Assembly (NCBI RefSeq): GCF_002741015.1 | Contig: NZ_CP016616.1 | Span: 4,738,501 to 4,802,500, forward strand | DNA: 64,000 nucleotides | Origin: Microvirga ossetica | Lineage (GTDB): Bacteria > Pseudomonadota > Alphaproteobacteria > Rhizobiales > Beijerinckiaceae | Direction: 5' to 3' | Part shown: positions 19,566-30,131 of the stretch, one piece after another | Layout of the letters: each line of letters starts with the position of its first letter | Numbering within the stretch: the stretch's first letter is position 1 | Made by a program: the position numbers and the translations under genes | The notes under the pieces: generated by a model | What the model was told of the DNA's origin: nothing | What the model saw: the letters and a program-made list of their open reading frames with translations, nothing else | The model's database searches: none

Positions 19566-21662
19566 TCACGAAGGGAGTGTCGGATTGACTCCAGCTGTCG
19601 GATCCGTCCCTCTCGCGCTGTGCGCGAGAGGGACGGAGATGTCATAGGCCACACCGCCCTCGGCGAAGTTGAGCACCATGTAGCCGCCGAGTTCGCCCTC
19701 GATGCTGCGGCGGATCAGGCGCGATCCGAAGCCCTGGCGCTTCGGCGGCGCCACGGGCGGTCCTCCGCTTTCGGTCCAGTGTATCCGAAGCTGATCGTGG
19801 CGGTCTTCGCTCTGAGCGATCGACCAGGTCATTTCCAGTCGGCCCGCATTGGTCGAAAGCGCGCCATACTTGGCAGCATTCGTCACCAGCTCGTGCAGGA
19901 CAAGGCCGAGATTGATGGCGTAGCGGGCGGGGAGCTTCACGTCCGGCCCGCACAGAACGACCCGCTCGTCGCCCTGCTTGCGGTAGGGCGCCAGCTCCTG
20001 CTCCGCCACGTCGCGCAGCTCGGCCTCGCGCCAGGACTTGCGCGTCAGCAGGTTGTGCGTCTTCGACAGGGCGAGCAGGCGGCCCTCGAAAGCGTCCTTG
20101 AACTGCCCCGGCGTCTCGGTGGTGCGAAGCGTCTGCGAGGCGATGGACTGCACGGTGGTCAGGGTGTTCTTCACCCGATGATTGAGCTCGTCGAGGAAGA
20201 AGCGCTGCTGCTCCTCGGCGTGCTTCTGCTCGGTGATGTCCTGGAAGATGCCGACGAAATAGACCGGCTTTTTTTCGATATCGAAGAAGACCCGGCCCTT
20301 GGAGTTGATCCAGCGAATGCTGCCGTCTGCAAGCCGGATACGATATTCGTCCTGGTAATCCCCCTGGTCTTTGACGGCATCCCGCCATTTCTGCACCACG
20401 CGGTCCATGTCCTCGGGATGAAGGATCTGCAGCCAGTACTGGTGATCCATCACGGAGGTGGCGTGCGGTAGCCCGAGCATGGCGGTCGCCTGGCTCGACC
20501 AGCCGCCGACGCTCTTGTCGGGATCGTACCACCAGGTTCCCATGTGCCCCGCCTCCAGGGCGAGGCGCGCGCGCTCCTCGCTGGCCCGGAGTGCCTGCTG
20601 ACGCTCTGCCACGTCGTCCATCAGATCGTTGAAGGCCTTGGCCAGGATGCTGAACTCGCCCGATTTGCGCGGAAGCGAGATCCGCGCCTGGTAGTCGCCC
20701 CGGCGCCAGGCCTGGATTCCGCTCGTCACGATCTCGAAGGGGCGCGTGATGAAGGCGCGGCTGAGAAGAGCCGACAGGGACAGCGCAAGGATGAGCGCCG
20801 CCCCGATCAGCATGAAGCCGCGCCGCGCCGCTTGGTTGATGGAGGCGAAGGCATCCCGCGTCGACAGGCCGACATTGATGTAGACCTCCTGCGAGGGAAC
20901 GGTGAGCGGTATGTAGCCCACGACGCGCCGGATCCCGTCGATGCTGATCATCTGCGCGGTTCCGGCGGATGCGGCCTTGGCCTGGGCCATATATTCCTGG
21001 GGCAGCAGCTTTCCGATCATCCGCTCCGGCTGAGGATGCTGGACGAGAACGATGCCCCTCCGGTCGGCGACCGTCACCGACCCGTTCTCGGGAGTGGTGC
21101 GCTCCTTCAGCTTCTGACCGAGCCAGCGCAGGTCCAGGGCGGCCGCCAGGACGCCGACCACGTCGCCTCGGTCGTTCCAGATGGGCACGGCTAGGGGAAG
21201 GACGGGATGCGGCGTGAGGCTGCCCTCCTCGAAGACCGGCGTGTGCTCTCCGACGACGAGGCCCTTCACGTCGAGGGCGTGGTGGAAATAGGGGCGGTCG
21301 GCGAAGTAGTGCTGGGTGTCGACGGTGCCGGTCGGTCGGCAGCGGATATGCCCGCTGATGTCCATCGCCACGAAGGACAGGATATAGGGCACCTTCTCCT
21401 GGATCGCCTTCAGATAGGGGCTGCAGCTCGGCGTGTCGAAGGAGCGTATGGACGGGATCTCGTCGATGGCGAGCAGCAGGCTGTGGATGCCGTCGAAGAT
21501 CCGCTCGAGTTCCGCGCTCACCAGCTGGGCCTGCCTGATGGCAAGGTCGTTCACCTCGGCTTCACGGGCGCGGCGCAGAGAGACTTCCGTATAGGTCCAG
21601 ATGACGATCGCCGGGAGAACCGAGATCAAAGCAAGAAGAAGCAGACGCCTCGTCAGTGTCAT
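19566..21662 (-). CDS. HWE-family sensor histidine kinase with extracytoplasmic Cache domain, HAMP and PAS
   Basis: Membrane sensor of 698 aa from ATG 21662 (a GTG at 21716 would add 18 residues). Layout: membrane helix at about 5-25 (LLLLALISVLPAIVIW), a periplasmic Cache-like region (about 30-270) with YFADRPYFHHALDVKG, a second helix near 280-300, HAMP, then a PAS domain and the kinase. HWE marks are the H-box LNHRVKNTLTTVQSIA, the N-box HELVTNAAKYGALS and IHWTESGG. HWE kinases commonly act in the general stress or light/chemical response of alphaproteobacteria. No response regulator is adjacent. It is 119 bp upstream of the ABC operon on the same strand. Confidence 0.9.
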   Translation of the reverse strand: MTLTRRLLLLALISVLPAIVIWTYTEVSLRRAREAEVNDLAIRQAQLVSAELERIFDGIHSLLLAIDEIPSIRSFDTPSCSPYLKAIQEKVPYILSFVAMDISGHIRCRPTGTVDTQHYFADRPYFHHALDVKGLVVGEHTPVFEEGSLTPHPVLPLAVPIWNDRGDVVGVLAAALDLRWLGQKLKERTTPENGSVTVADRRGIVLVQHPQPERMIGKLLPQEYMAQAKAASAGTAQMISIDGIRRVVGYIPLTVPSQEVYINVGLSTRDAFASINQAARRGFMLIGAALILALSLSALLSRAFITRPFEIVTSGIQAWRRGDYQARISLPRKSGEFSILAKAFNDLMDDVAERQQALRASEERARLALEAGHMGTWWYDPDKSVGGWSSQATAMLGLPHATSVMDHQYWLQILHPEDMDRVVQKWRDAVKDQGDYQDEYRIRLADGSIRWINSKGRVFFDIEKKPVYFVGIFQDITEQKHAEEQQRFFLDELNHRVKNTLTTVQSIASQTLRTTETPGQFKDAFEGRLLALSKTHNLLTRKSWREAELRDVAEQELAPYRKQGDERVVLCGPDVKLPARYAINLGLVLHELVTNAAKYGALSTNAGRLEMTWSIAQSEDRHDQLRIHWTESGGPPVAPPKRQGFGSRLIRRSIEGELGGYMVLNFAEGGVAYDISVPLAHSARGTDPTAGVNPTLPS

Positions 21663-21775
21663 GCAAACGCTCAGCTTAACATCGGGAGGGGAACACAAAG
21701 TTCGGTGACCGTCCACCCCTGTAACAAGTCGGCGCGGTCTTGCATCTGCGACTAAGAGGTGTCAGGGGAGCAGGA

Positions 21776-23587
21776 ATGGCGCTTCCCCCTCTGCTTCTCC
21801 TCCAGGACATTGCTCTCACCTTCGGCGGCACGCCCCTGATCGAGAGCGCCGAGCTGTCCGTCTCCCCCGGCGAGCGGGCCTGCCTTGTCGGTCGCAACGG
21901 CTCGGGCAAGTCGACTCTGCTCAAAATCGCCGCAGGTCTCGTCGAGGCCGACCGCGGCAAGCGCTTCGTGCAGCCCGGGGCCACCGTGCGCTATCTGGCC
22001 CAGGAGCCCGACCTTTCCGGCTATGCCAGCACCCTGGCCTATGTGGAGGCGGGCCTCGGACCGGGGGACGATCCCTACCGGGCGCGCTACCTCCTGGAGC
22101 AGCTCGGGCTGACCGGCGACGAGAAGACCGCCGACCTCTCCGGCGGCGAGGCCCGCCGTGCGGCGCTTGCCCATGTGCTGGCGCCCCAGCCCGACATCCT
22201 GCTCCTCGACGAGCCGACGAACCACCTCGACCTGCCGGTCATCGAATGGCTGGAAGGCGAGCTGAAGGGCCTGCGCTCGGCGCTCGTGCTCATCAGCCAT
22301 GATCGCCGCTTCCTGGAGAGCTTGTCCCAGGCCACCGTCTGGCTCGACCGCGGCCGCACCCGCCGCATGGACCGCGGCTTCGCCCATTTCGAGGAATGGC
22401 GCGATCAGGTGCTGGAGCAGGAGGAGGCTGAGCATCACAAGCTCGGGCGCAAGCTCGTCGCCGAGGCCGACTGGCTGCGCTACGGCGTGACGGCAAGGCG
22501 CAAGCGCAACGTGCGCCGCCTCGGCAACCTCCACGCCATGCGCCAGCAATACCGCGAACGCCAGCGCGCCCTCGGCACGGTCAGCATGACCATGGCCGAG
22601 GGCGAGCAGTCCGGCACCCTCGTGGTCGAGGCGGAGGGCGTCTCGAAGTCCTTCGGCGAGCGCGCCATCGTCTCGAACCTGTCCCTGCGGGTGCTGCGCG
22701 GCGATCGGCTCGGCATCATCGGGCCGAACGGGGCGGGCAAGACCACCCTCATCAACCTGCTCACCGGAATCCTGGCGCCCGATGCCGGTCGGGTGCGGCT
22801 CGGCGCCAACCTGCAGATGGTGACCCTCGACCAGCGCCGCGCGAGCCTCGATCCCGACGCCACCGTGGCCGAGACGCTCACCGGAGGGCGCGGCGACAGC
22901 GTCACCATCGGCGGCCAGACGAAGCACGTGATCGGCTACATGAAGGACTTCCTGTTCGCGCCCGAGCAGGCCCGCACTCCCGTGGGCGTGCTCTCCGGCG
23001 GCGAGCGCAACCGGCTGATGCTGGCGCGCGCCCTGGCGCAGCCCTCGAACCTGCTGGTGCTCGACGAGCCGACCAACGACCTCGACCTCGAGACCCTCGA
23101 TCTGCTGGAAGAGATGATTCAGGATTACGCGGGCACGGCGATCCTGGTCAGCCACGACCGCGACTTCCTCGACCGCACGGTCAGCTCCGTCCTGGTCTCG
23201 GAAGGCGAGGGGCGCTGGCTCGAATATGCGGGCGGCTACACCGACATGGTCGCCCAGCGCGGGCGCGGCGTTCAGGCCCGCATCGTCGAGAAGGAGGTGA
23301 AGCCGAAGAGCGCCGACAAGCCGGCCGCCGCCGCTCCGGTGCCGGGAAAGCGCAAGCTCTCCTTCAACGAGCAGCACGACCTCAAGACGCTGCCCAGGCG
23401 CATGGACGAGATCGGAGCCAAGATCGCCAAGGTCCAGGAGATCCTCGCCGATCACGAACTCTATTCCCGCGATCCCGCTAGGTTCCAGAAGGCCATGGAT
23501 GCGCTGACAGCGCTGCAGAGCGAGCTGCACACGGCGGAGGAGCGTTGGCTCGAGCTGGAAATGCTGCGCGAGGAGCTGGAGGGATGA
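21776..23587 (+). CDS. ABC-F family ATPase (Uup-like)
   Basis: Soluble double ATPase of 603 aa without membrane segments; ABC-F proteins bind ribosomes or, for Uup, branched DNA and ribosomes. First domain: GRNGSGKSTLLKI, signature LSGGEARRAALA, Walker B ILLLDEPTNHLDL. Second domain: GPNGAGKTTLIN, LSGGERNRLMLA, LLVLDEPTNDLDL. A C-terminal charged coiled coil (about 535-600; DEIGAKIAKVQEIL) is Uup-like. The start at ATG 21776 has AGGGGAGCAGG just before it; the upstream in-frame ATG at 21740 lacks this. The gene is divergent from the HWE kinase. Confidence 0.93.
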   Translation: MALPPLLLLQDIALTFGGTPLIESAELSVSPGERACLVGRNGSGKSTLLKIAAGLVEADRGKRFVQPGATVRYLAQEPDLSGYASTLAYVEAGLGPGDDPYRARYLLEQLGLTGDEKTADLSGGEARRAALAHVLAPQPDILLLDEPTNHLDLPVIEWLEGELKGLRSALVLISHDRRFLESLSQATVWLDRGRTRRMDRGFAHFEEWRDQVLEQEEAEHHKLGRKLVAEADWLRYGVTARRKRNVRRLGNLHAMRQQYRERQRALGTVSMTMAEGEQSGTLVVEAEGVSKSFGERAIVSNLSLRVLRGDRLGIIGPNGAGKTTLINLLTGILAPDAGRVRLGANLQMVTLDQRRASLDPDATVAETLTGGRGDSVTIGGQTKHVIGYMKDFLFAPEQARTPVGVLSGGERNRLMLARALAQPSNLLVLDEPTNDLDLETLDLLEEMIQDYAGTAILVSHDRDFLDRTVSSVLVSEGEGRWLEYAGGYTDMVAQRGRGVQARIVEKEVKPKSADKPAAAAPVPGKRKLSFNEQHDLKTLPRRMDEIGAKIAKVQEILADHELYSRDPARFQKAMDALTALQSELHTAEERWLELEMLREELEG

Positions 23588-23675
23588 GGCTTCGAGAGTT
23601 ATGCCCTCAAGGTCGTTGCACTCCTGAGCGAATATTCAGGTAATTTTCCCCCAACTGAAGCCTGCGGAAGAACGT

Positions 23676-23697
23676 CACCTCTCTGAATGGAGAGGTG
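23676..23697. other. Hairpin upstream of the RTX gene
   Basis: Perfect 8-bp stem CACCTCTC (23676-23683) and GAGAGGTG (23690-23697) with a 6-nt loop. It may end ABC-F transcription or lie in the 5' leader of the RTX gene 56 bp further on. No T-tract follows on the plus strand. Confidence 0.4.
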
Positions 23698-23753
23698 CGA
23701 TAACGTTACCATGACCTATAGTCACCTCAGTCATATGGAATCGGGGAGGGATC

Positions 23754-25843
23754 ATGGCTGCTAGGTTTGTCACAGGCATCGATACTGATGGTGAGGTTCT
23801 TGGTAGTGAAGAACACCTCACTATCCTCGCTGGCGGCGCCATCACGGTGGCCGATGTAGCCGTAAAAGGCGTCTTCAGTAATGCCTTGGCGAAAAATTCA
23901 AATGTCACGCTGCTTGGGAGTGTAGCTACCGCCGGGGATAGCCTCTTCCTTAAGGGAAGCGGGAGTACCGTATTTGTCGGCCAGTTGGGTGCCATCACCA
24001 GTAGAGGAACTGCAGTATCACTTGGCTCAACCGGTCAACGCTCGGTTAGCCTCCGGAATGAAGGTACAATTACAGGCATAATTGAGGCTGTGCGGCTTCA
24101 AGGGGCTGAGTTGGATCTCGTCAATACCGGGATGATTTCTGTCGGGACAAACCTTGATCATATTATTGCAGCCGTCACTATGGCTTCTAGCGCAGGTAGT
24201 GCTTCTTTTCTGACGAACAGTGGCCAGATTGTCGCTGGACTTTTCAGCAACATGCATTCTGCAGTGGTTGGCGGCGCGGGGACGACCACATCTTCAATTC
24301 AGGCCTTATCCGGGGGCGCATCAACCTTGGTGCGGGCAACGATTTCTACGATGGCCGGGAAGGGTTTTGGGAAGGGGCAAGCATCTCTCTCGGAACTGGT
24401 GGAAATACTGCTTATGGTGGCAATGGCCAGGAGTTCTTCGAACTTGCGCAAGGGGGTGACCGAGCCCACGACTTCGTGGATGGAGGGGAGGGCATTGACG
24501 GCCTCACTCTCCACGATGGTGCAGCGGATGTCCGTCTGGATATCAGGTTCACCAGTAGACAGGAGACGGGTGTCGGGACACTGACACTTCGACATGTCGA
24601 GAACATCAACACTGGCGACGGACATGACCGGGTGACCGGCAACAATGACAACAATGAGATTCAGACAGGCTTAGGCAACGACACTCTCGAAGGAGGCTTG
24701 GGAGACGACGATCTGCGAGGCGGCGACGGTAATGACACGGCCATCTTCTCGGGCTCGACGCGGGCGACCGTCGATCTGCGGCTGCAGGGCCAACCGCAGA
24801 ACACCGGCTATGGGTTCGATACTTTGTCCGGCATCGAGAGCCTTGTGGGCGGCGCGGGCGATGACGTGTTCTGGGGCACCGACGCGGCCAATCTCCTGGC
24901 GGGCTCCGGCGGCAACGACACTTTGTGGGGCGGTGGCGGCGGCGACACGCTGGACGGAGGGACCGGCACCAACACGGTTCTGTTCGTCGGTTCGAAGGTC
25001 GATTATCGGGTCACGCCAACCGCCGAGGGCGCGATCGTAGTTGGCCTCGAAGGCACGGATGTCGTGCGCAATGTGCGCTTCCTCCAGTTCGTCGATGGCG
25101 TGATCGCGCTGACCAATGCGGCCCCGACGGCTCTCGGACTCTCCGCTCAAGGCATCGTGGAGAACGCGCCGCGTGGTTCCGTGGTCGCGACGCTCTCGGC
25201 TTTGGATGCGGACGGAGACGCCGTCACCTACAGCCTTGCCGGAGCTAGCCCCTTTGCCGTCGTCGGCAACAGTCTCGTGGTCGACGGCACTCTCGATTTC
25301 GAGGCCGCTCGCCAGCATAGCGTCGTGATTCAAGCCCGTGACAGTTACGGCGGCGTGACGAGCCAGACTTTCACGATCGCGGTCGGAGATAAGGTCGAGA
25401 GCACGTCATTCGTGCTGCGGGGCGGAGGCGGAGCCGATGTGTTCCAGGGCGAGGCCGGCGGCGACACGATCTATGGAGGCGCGGGCAACGACGCATTGTC
25501 TGGGGGCTCCGGTAAGGACGTCTTCGTGTTCAACACCCGCACCGGGAAAACGAACGTGGACATGGTCACGGACTTCGTCGTCAAGGACGACAGCCTCTGG
25601 CTCGAAAATGCGGTCTTCAAGGCCCTCGGCGGCAAGGGCAGCCTCGCCCGACCTCAGAAGCTCGGATCGGATGCCTTCGCGATAGCGACACGGGCTCAGG
25701 ATAGGGAAGACCGGATCGTGTACGACAAGAAATCCGGCAAGCTCTATTACGATCAGGACGGAACCGGATCGAAGGCGCAGGTGCAGATCGCCACGTTGAC
25801 CAAAGGGTTGAAGATGACGGCGGCGGATTTCTTCGTGATCTGA
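23754..25843 (+). pseudogene. RTX-type calcium-binding secreted protein, one frameshift
   Basis: Large protein of type I secretion style. The first frame (from ATG 23754) gives beta-helix-like repeats (GTAVSLGSTGQRSVSLRNEG) to about 24295. The sense then continues one base back, in the frame read up to 25843, starting NSGLIRGRINLGAGNDFYDG: one base seems missing near 24285-24300. The second part holds RTX nonapeptides (GDGHDRVTG, GLGNDTLEGGLGDDDLRG), a cadherin-like domain (VATLSALDADGDAVTYSL) and a final RTX/serralysin-like C-terminus (GGAGNDALSGGSGKDVFVF, TDFVVKDDSLWLENAVF). The joined protein would be about 696 aa. The 5' half is AT-richer than its neighbours. No type I exporter genes are adjacent. 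Confidence 0.8.
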
Positions 25844-26050
25844 GATCGAGGAGCGTCTGCAAGCGATTCGAGGTTTCTGTAACTGACGAACGACCACTTG
25901 AGGTGAGCGGGTGGGATGGAATCCACCGCAAACTGCCCCAATTCCATCGCGAAGGGATTTGCGCCTGCCGGGTTACTCAGGCGCAATACCCGACACTAAA
26001 GTGACATCATCCGCTCGCTAGAAGCGGATCGTCATTGAAGGAGGAACGCG

Positions 26051-27016
26051 ATGGACTGCAAGTCGAGACGCCGCCTGACCACGATTCTGACGATGCTTTG
26101 CCTTGGGGCTTTGCCCGTGACGCTCGCGGCCGCCGAGCTCGACCGGGATGTGCTGGCGGAGCGCGTGACGAAGCTCTCCCGCGGCACGCAATGGAAGCCC
26201 GTCTCCGCGGTTCCAGTCAACTTCCTGACGCATCACCCGCAGGGCATGGTGAAGATCGGCGATACGCTGTTCGTATCCTCGGTCGAGATCCAGCAGCCGA
26301 CCAAGCGGTTTCCGCAGCCGGTGGATGGCTACGACCGCGACACGGGCGCGGGCGTCGGGCATCTCTTCAAGATCGACATGAAGGGCAACCTGATCGCCGA
26401 CATCACCCTGGGCGAAGGCTCGATCTATCACCCGGGTGGGATCGACTACGACGGGAAGTACATCTGGGTTCCCGTGGCCGAATACCGCCCGAACAGCCGC
26501 TCCATCGTCTACCGGGTCGATCCGGAGACCATGAAGGCCGAGGAGATGTTCCGCTTCGCCGACCATGTCGGCGGTGTGGTTCACGACACCGACAGCAAGT
26601 CCCTGCACGGGGTGAGCTGGGGCTCGCGCCGGTTCTATCGCTGGGCCCTCGATGCCAATGGAAAGCCCACGAATGCGAGTGAAGCGCCGGAGAAGCTGCG
26701 GACGCTGAACACGTCGCATTATCTCGATTACCAGGACTGCAAATATGCCGGCAAAAGCCGCATGCTGTGCTCCGGCGTGACCGAGATGCGGTTAACGCCG
26801 GAGGCAGCCCCGTTCCGCCTCGGTGGGATCGATCTCGTCGACCTCGCCGACGGGCGGCCGATCTTCCAGACGCCGGTGCTGCTCTGGAGCGCCGCAGGCA
26901 TGGACATGACCCACAATCCGGTCTGGATGGAAACGAGCGATGCCGGCATCCGCGGCTATTTCATGCCCGAGGACGACAAGTCCACGCTCTACATCTACGA
27001 GGCGGAAGTGAAATAG
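26051..27016 (+). CDS. Exported DUF6454-type protein, beta-propeller-like
   Basis: Protein of 321 aa with a signal peptide (TTILTMLCLGALPVTLAAA, cut after AAA). Repeated Tyr/Trp-Gly and Asp-rich strands (FKIDMKGNLIADITLGEG, HPGGIDYDGKYIWVPVAEY, HGVSWGSRRFYRWALD) suggest a propeller fold. I recall such proteins as DUF6454, with no known function. Pairs of Cys (YQDCKYAG and MLCSGVTEM) may form a disulphide in the periplasm. GGAGGAACGCG just before ATG 26051 is the ribosome-binding site. It stands alone, followed by a strong palindrome and a convergent dodecin gene. Confidence 0.78.
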   Translation: MDCKSRRRLTTILTMLCLGALPVTLAAAELDRDVLAERVTKLSRGTQWKPVSAVPVNFLTHHPQGMVKIGDTLFVSSVEIQQPTKRFPQPVDGYDRDTGAGVGHLFKIDMKGNLIADITLGEGSIYHPGGIDYDGKYIWVPVAEYRPNSRSIVYRVDPETMKAEEMFRFADHVGGVVHDTDSKSLHGVSWGSRRFYRWALDANGKPTNASEAPEKLRTLNTSHYLDYQDCKYAGKSRMLCSGVTEMRLTPEAAPFRLGGIDLVDLADGRPIFQTPVLLWSAAGMDMTHNPVWMETSDAGIRGYFMPEDDKSTLYIYEAEVK

Positions 27017-27066
27017 GGTCGGACCTGGAAGAAGATCCAAAGCTTTAGGCATTTGGATTGAAGCTC

Positions 27067-27103
27067 TCACGTCATCACCGGCACGAGGCCGGTGATGACG
27101 TGA
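27067..27103. repeat. Perfect 16-bp-arm palindrome between convergent genes
   Basis: TCACGTCATCACCGGC (27067-27082), 5-nt loop, GCCGGTGATGACGTGA (27088-27103). Its inner core repeats the second hairpin at about 4555-4575. It could end transcription from both sides or act as a REP-type mRNA stabiliser. Confidence 0.8.
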
Positions 27104-27112
27104 CAAAGCCGA

Positions 27113-27340
27113 TCAGCCGCCCCCCTCCAAAGTGAACCCGGCCTTGATCACGACCTGGTAATGGCGCACCTCGCCCTCCTCGATGTGACCGCGGGTCTGG
27201 ACGACCTCGAACCAGCGCAGATTCCTCAAGCTGTGGTTCGCCCGTCGAACGGCGGTCTGAATCGCGTCCTCGATGCTCGATTCCGACGAGCCGACGAGTT
27301 CTACGATCTTATAGACATGATCATCCATGGCGCGCTCCAT
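27113..27340 (-). CDS. Dodecin family flavin-binding protein
   Basis: Small protein of 75 aa (71 from the second ATG at 27328) that assembles as a hollow dodecamer and stores or buffers flavins (FMN, riboflavin or lumichrome). It has the family pattern [20 protein letters not shown], then [19 protein letters not shown] (the Trp that stacks on flavin) and [13 protein letters not shown]. The MDDHVYK start at 27328 matches the usual N-terminus; the first ATG would add four residues. It is convergent with the DUF6454 gene. Confidence 0.9.
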   Translation of the reverse strand: MERAMDDHVYKIVELVGSSESSIEDAIQTAVRRANHSLRNLRWFEVVQTRGHIEEGEVRHYQVVIKAGFTLEGGG

Positions 27341-27382
27341 GCTGTGCCCGAAGCATGGAGCTAGTGCACGGACGTAAAACGC

Positions 27383-27759
27383 CTATAGGACGTCTGCGCG
27401 AACATCCTCCATGAACTCGATCCGGTTGCCGACCGGGTCGGATACATAGAAGCGTTTCACGTCTGGAATCGCCTCATCCCAACACGGCTCGCAGCCCGCC
27501 TCAGGAGCATTCGGGAGAGGCGTTCGAGATCCTCGATGACAAGAGCGGGATGGGCTTTCCGGGCAGGCCGGAAATCCTCTTCAACTCCCAGATGGATCCG
27601 CACACCGCCGCTCTCCAGCCAGAGGCCGCCCCGCCCGGCGAGAGCCTGAGGCTTCGGCATTTCCGTCATCCCGAGCAGATCGATATAGAACATCCTGCAT
27701 CGATCCTCGGAGCCCTTGGGGATTGCGAGCTGAACGTGATCGATGCGCAGCAGCATCAT
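27383..27759 (-). pseudogene. VOC/glyoxalase-family protein, one frameshift
   Basis: Intact start MMLLRIDHVQLAIPKGSE and middle (MFYIDLLGMTEMPKPQAL, GLWLESGGVRIHLGVEED) fit a small vicinal-oxygen-chelate metalloenzyme. After residue about 86 the frame goes off and stops; the expected C-terminus KRFYVSDPVGNRIEFMED is readable one frame back, to a TAG at 27383-27385. One base is missing near 27497. The joined protein would be about 125 aa, normal for a single-module VOC. Its ATG overlaps the FAH-family stop by 4 bp (ATGA), so the two were an operon. The metal-binding His of DHVQ and the Glu of IEFME are visible only in the joined reading. Confidence 0.78.
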
Positions 27760-28775
27760 ACCTCGCCGCGATAGGCTTTGACCTCCTGCTCGATGGCGCC
27801 GAAGATCGAGTGGCCTTGCTTGTCCTTCATCTCGATGCGAACCGTGTCGCCGAAGCGCAGGAACGGCGTCTTGGCCTCGCCGTAGAGGATCGTTTCCACG
27901 GTGCGCAGTTCCGCGAGGCAGGAATAGCCGAAGCCTCCGTCGGAGACGGGCTTGCCCGGCCCGCCGCCCTGATCCTTGTTGGAGACCGTTCCCGAACCGA
28001 TGATCGCGCCGGCGCCGAGGGGCCGGGTCTTGGCGGCATGGGCGATCAGCGTCGGGAAGTCGAAGGTCATGTCGACGCCCGCATTCGCCTTGCCGAAGGG
28101 CTTGCCGTTGAGGCTGGTGAGGAGGGGCAGGTGCAGCTTGCCGCCGTCCCAGGCCTCGCCCAGCTCGTCGGGCGTAACCGCCACAGGCGAGAGCGTCGAG
28201 GAGGGCTTCGACTGGAAGAAGCCGAAGCCCTTGGCAAGCTCCGCCGGGATCAGGTTTCTGAGCGATACGTCGTTGACCAGGACGACGAGGCGGATCGCGG
28301 CTGCGGCCTGCTCCCGCGTCGCGCCCATCGGCACGTCGCCGGTGATCACGGCGATCTCCGCCTCGAAGTCGATTCCGTGCGCCTCGTCGATGGCCAGGAT
28401 CTCGTCCCGCGGTCCGAGGAAGGAATCGGAGCCGCCCTGATACATGAGCGGGTCGGTCCAGAAGGAAGCCGGCATCTCGGCACCGCGGGCTTTGCGCACC
28501 AGCTCCACGTGGTTCACGTAGGCAGAGCCGTCCGCCCATTGATAGGCCCGGGGCAGGGGGGAGGCGCAATCGTGCTCGTGAAAGCGGAAGGCCGGGATCG
28601 AGCCGTGCTCGAGCTGCACTGCGAGATCGCGCAGTTGAGGCTCGACTTTTTCCCAATTGTCCAGGGCTTGCTGAAGCGTTGGAACAATGAAAAAAGCGTC
28701 AGTCGCGCGGGTCAGGTCTTTCGAGACGATGACGAGGCGGCCATCGCGGCCTTGGTTCAGGGAGGAGAGCTTCAT
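27756..28775 (-). CDS. Fumarylacetoacetate hydrolase (FAH) family protein
   Basis: Hydrolase of 339 aa, the long FAH form common in aromatic-degradation clusters; it is expected to cleave a C-C bond in fumarylacetoacetate or a related beta-diketone. The start ATG 28775 gives MKLSSLNQGRDGRLV, the usual N-terminus; the longer frame is upstream shadow. Metal-ligand region: DEAHGIDFEAEIAVITGDV (Glu-x-Glu), then FTFD-like MTFDFPTLI and IIGSGTVSNKDQGGGPG. A gene for fumarylacetoacetase itself is not otherwise present, so this protein may fill that step with MaiA and HppD just to the right (inference). It heads the operon with the VOC gene. Confidence 0.88.
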   Translation of the reverse strand: MKLSSLNQGRDGRLVIVSKDLTRATDAFFIVPTLQQALDNWEKVEPQLRDLAVQLEHGSIPAFRFHEHDCASPLPRAYQWADGSAYVNHVELVRKARGAEMPASFWTDPLMYQGGSDSFLGPRDEILAIDEAHGIDFEAEIAVITGDVPMGATREQAAAAIRLVVLVNDVSLRNLIPAELAKGFGFFQSKPSSTLSPVAVTPDELGEAWDGGKLHLPLLTSLNGKPFGKANAGVDMTFDFPTLIAHAAKTRPLGAGAIIGSGTVSNKDQGGGPGKPVSDGGFGYSCLAELRTVETILYGEAKTPFLRFGDTVRIEMKDKQGHSIFGAIEQEVKAYRGEV

Positions 28776-28839
28776 TGCCACCGACCGGGTTGTTATGGTC
28801 CACTCAACTTGCAACAGAATGCTTTCCGGGGAAACGCCA

Positions 28840-29937
<1,098 letters not shown>

Positions 29938-29944
29938 TCCGCCG

Positions 29945-29970
29945 GAGCAGGCTCCCAGAGGAACCTGCTC
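29945..29970 (+). terminator. Weak terminator-like hairpin after TRAP gene
   Basis: GAGCAGG (29945-29951) pairs with CCTGCTC (29964-29970), followed by TTCCTGG rather than a T-run. It may partly stop transcription before the marR operator region. Confidence 0.4.
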
Positions 29971-30076
29971 TTCCTGGATAACCGAAGAACCGACAGCGTG
30001 GCCGGACCCCGGCCGCGCTGATTTTCGTTGGACATCGAATTCGGAAGGGGTCTTGACCAAACGGCATGCCAATCTA

Positions 30077-30118
30077 GTTGCTTGTGCAACGAATTGTGGT
30101 ATTGGTTGCGCAAGCAAC
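30077..30118. promoter_or_regulatory. Paired operator-like palindromes upstream of marR
   Basis: Two near-identical 14-bp dyads: GTTGCTTGTGCAAC (30077-30090) and GTTGCGCAAGCAAC (30105-30118), centres 28 bp apart. The second is the complement of the first with one change. Each contains TTGC-N4-GCAA, a usual MarR-family target pattern. The pair ends 13 bp before the marR ATG, so the regulator probably binds here and controls its own operon (inference). Confidence 0.65.
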
Positions 30119-30131
30119 GATTGGCGGGACG

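Noticed and set aside
21752..23530. 592-codon open frame on the minus strand
   Set aside because: Antisense to the ABC-F ATPase.
24661..24740. Tandem short repeats suggestive of a repeat array
   Set aside because: They are the Gly/Asp nonapeptides of the RTX protein at DNA level, not CRISPR-type repeats.
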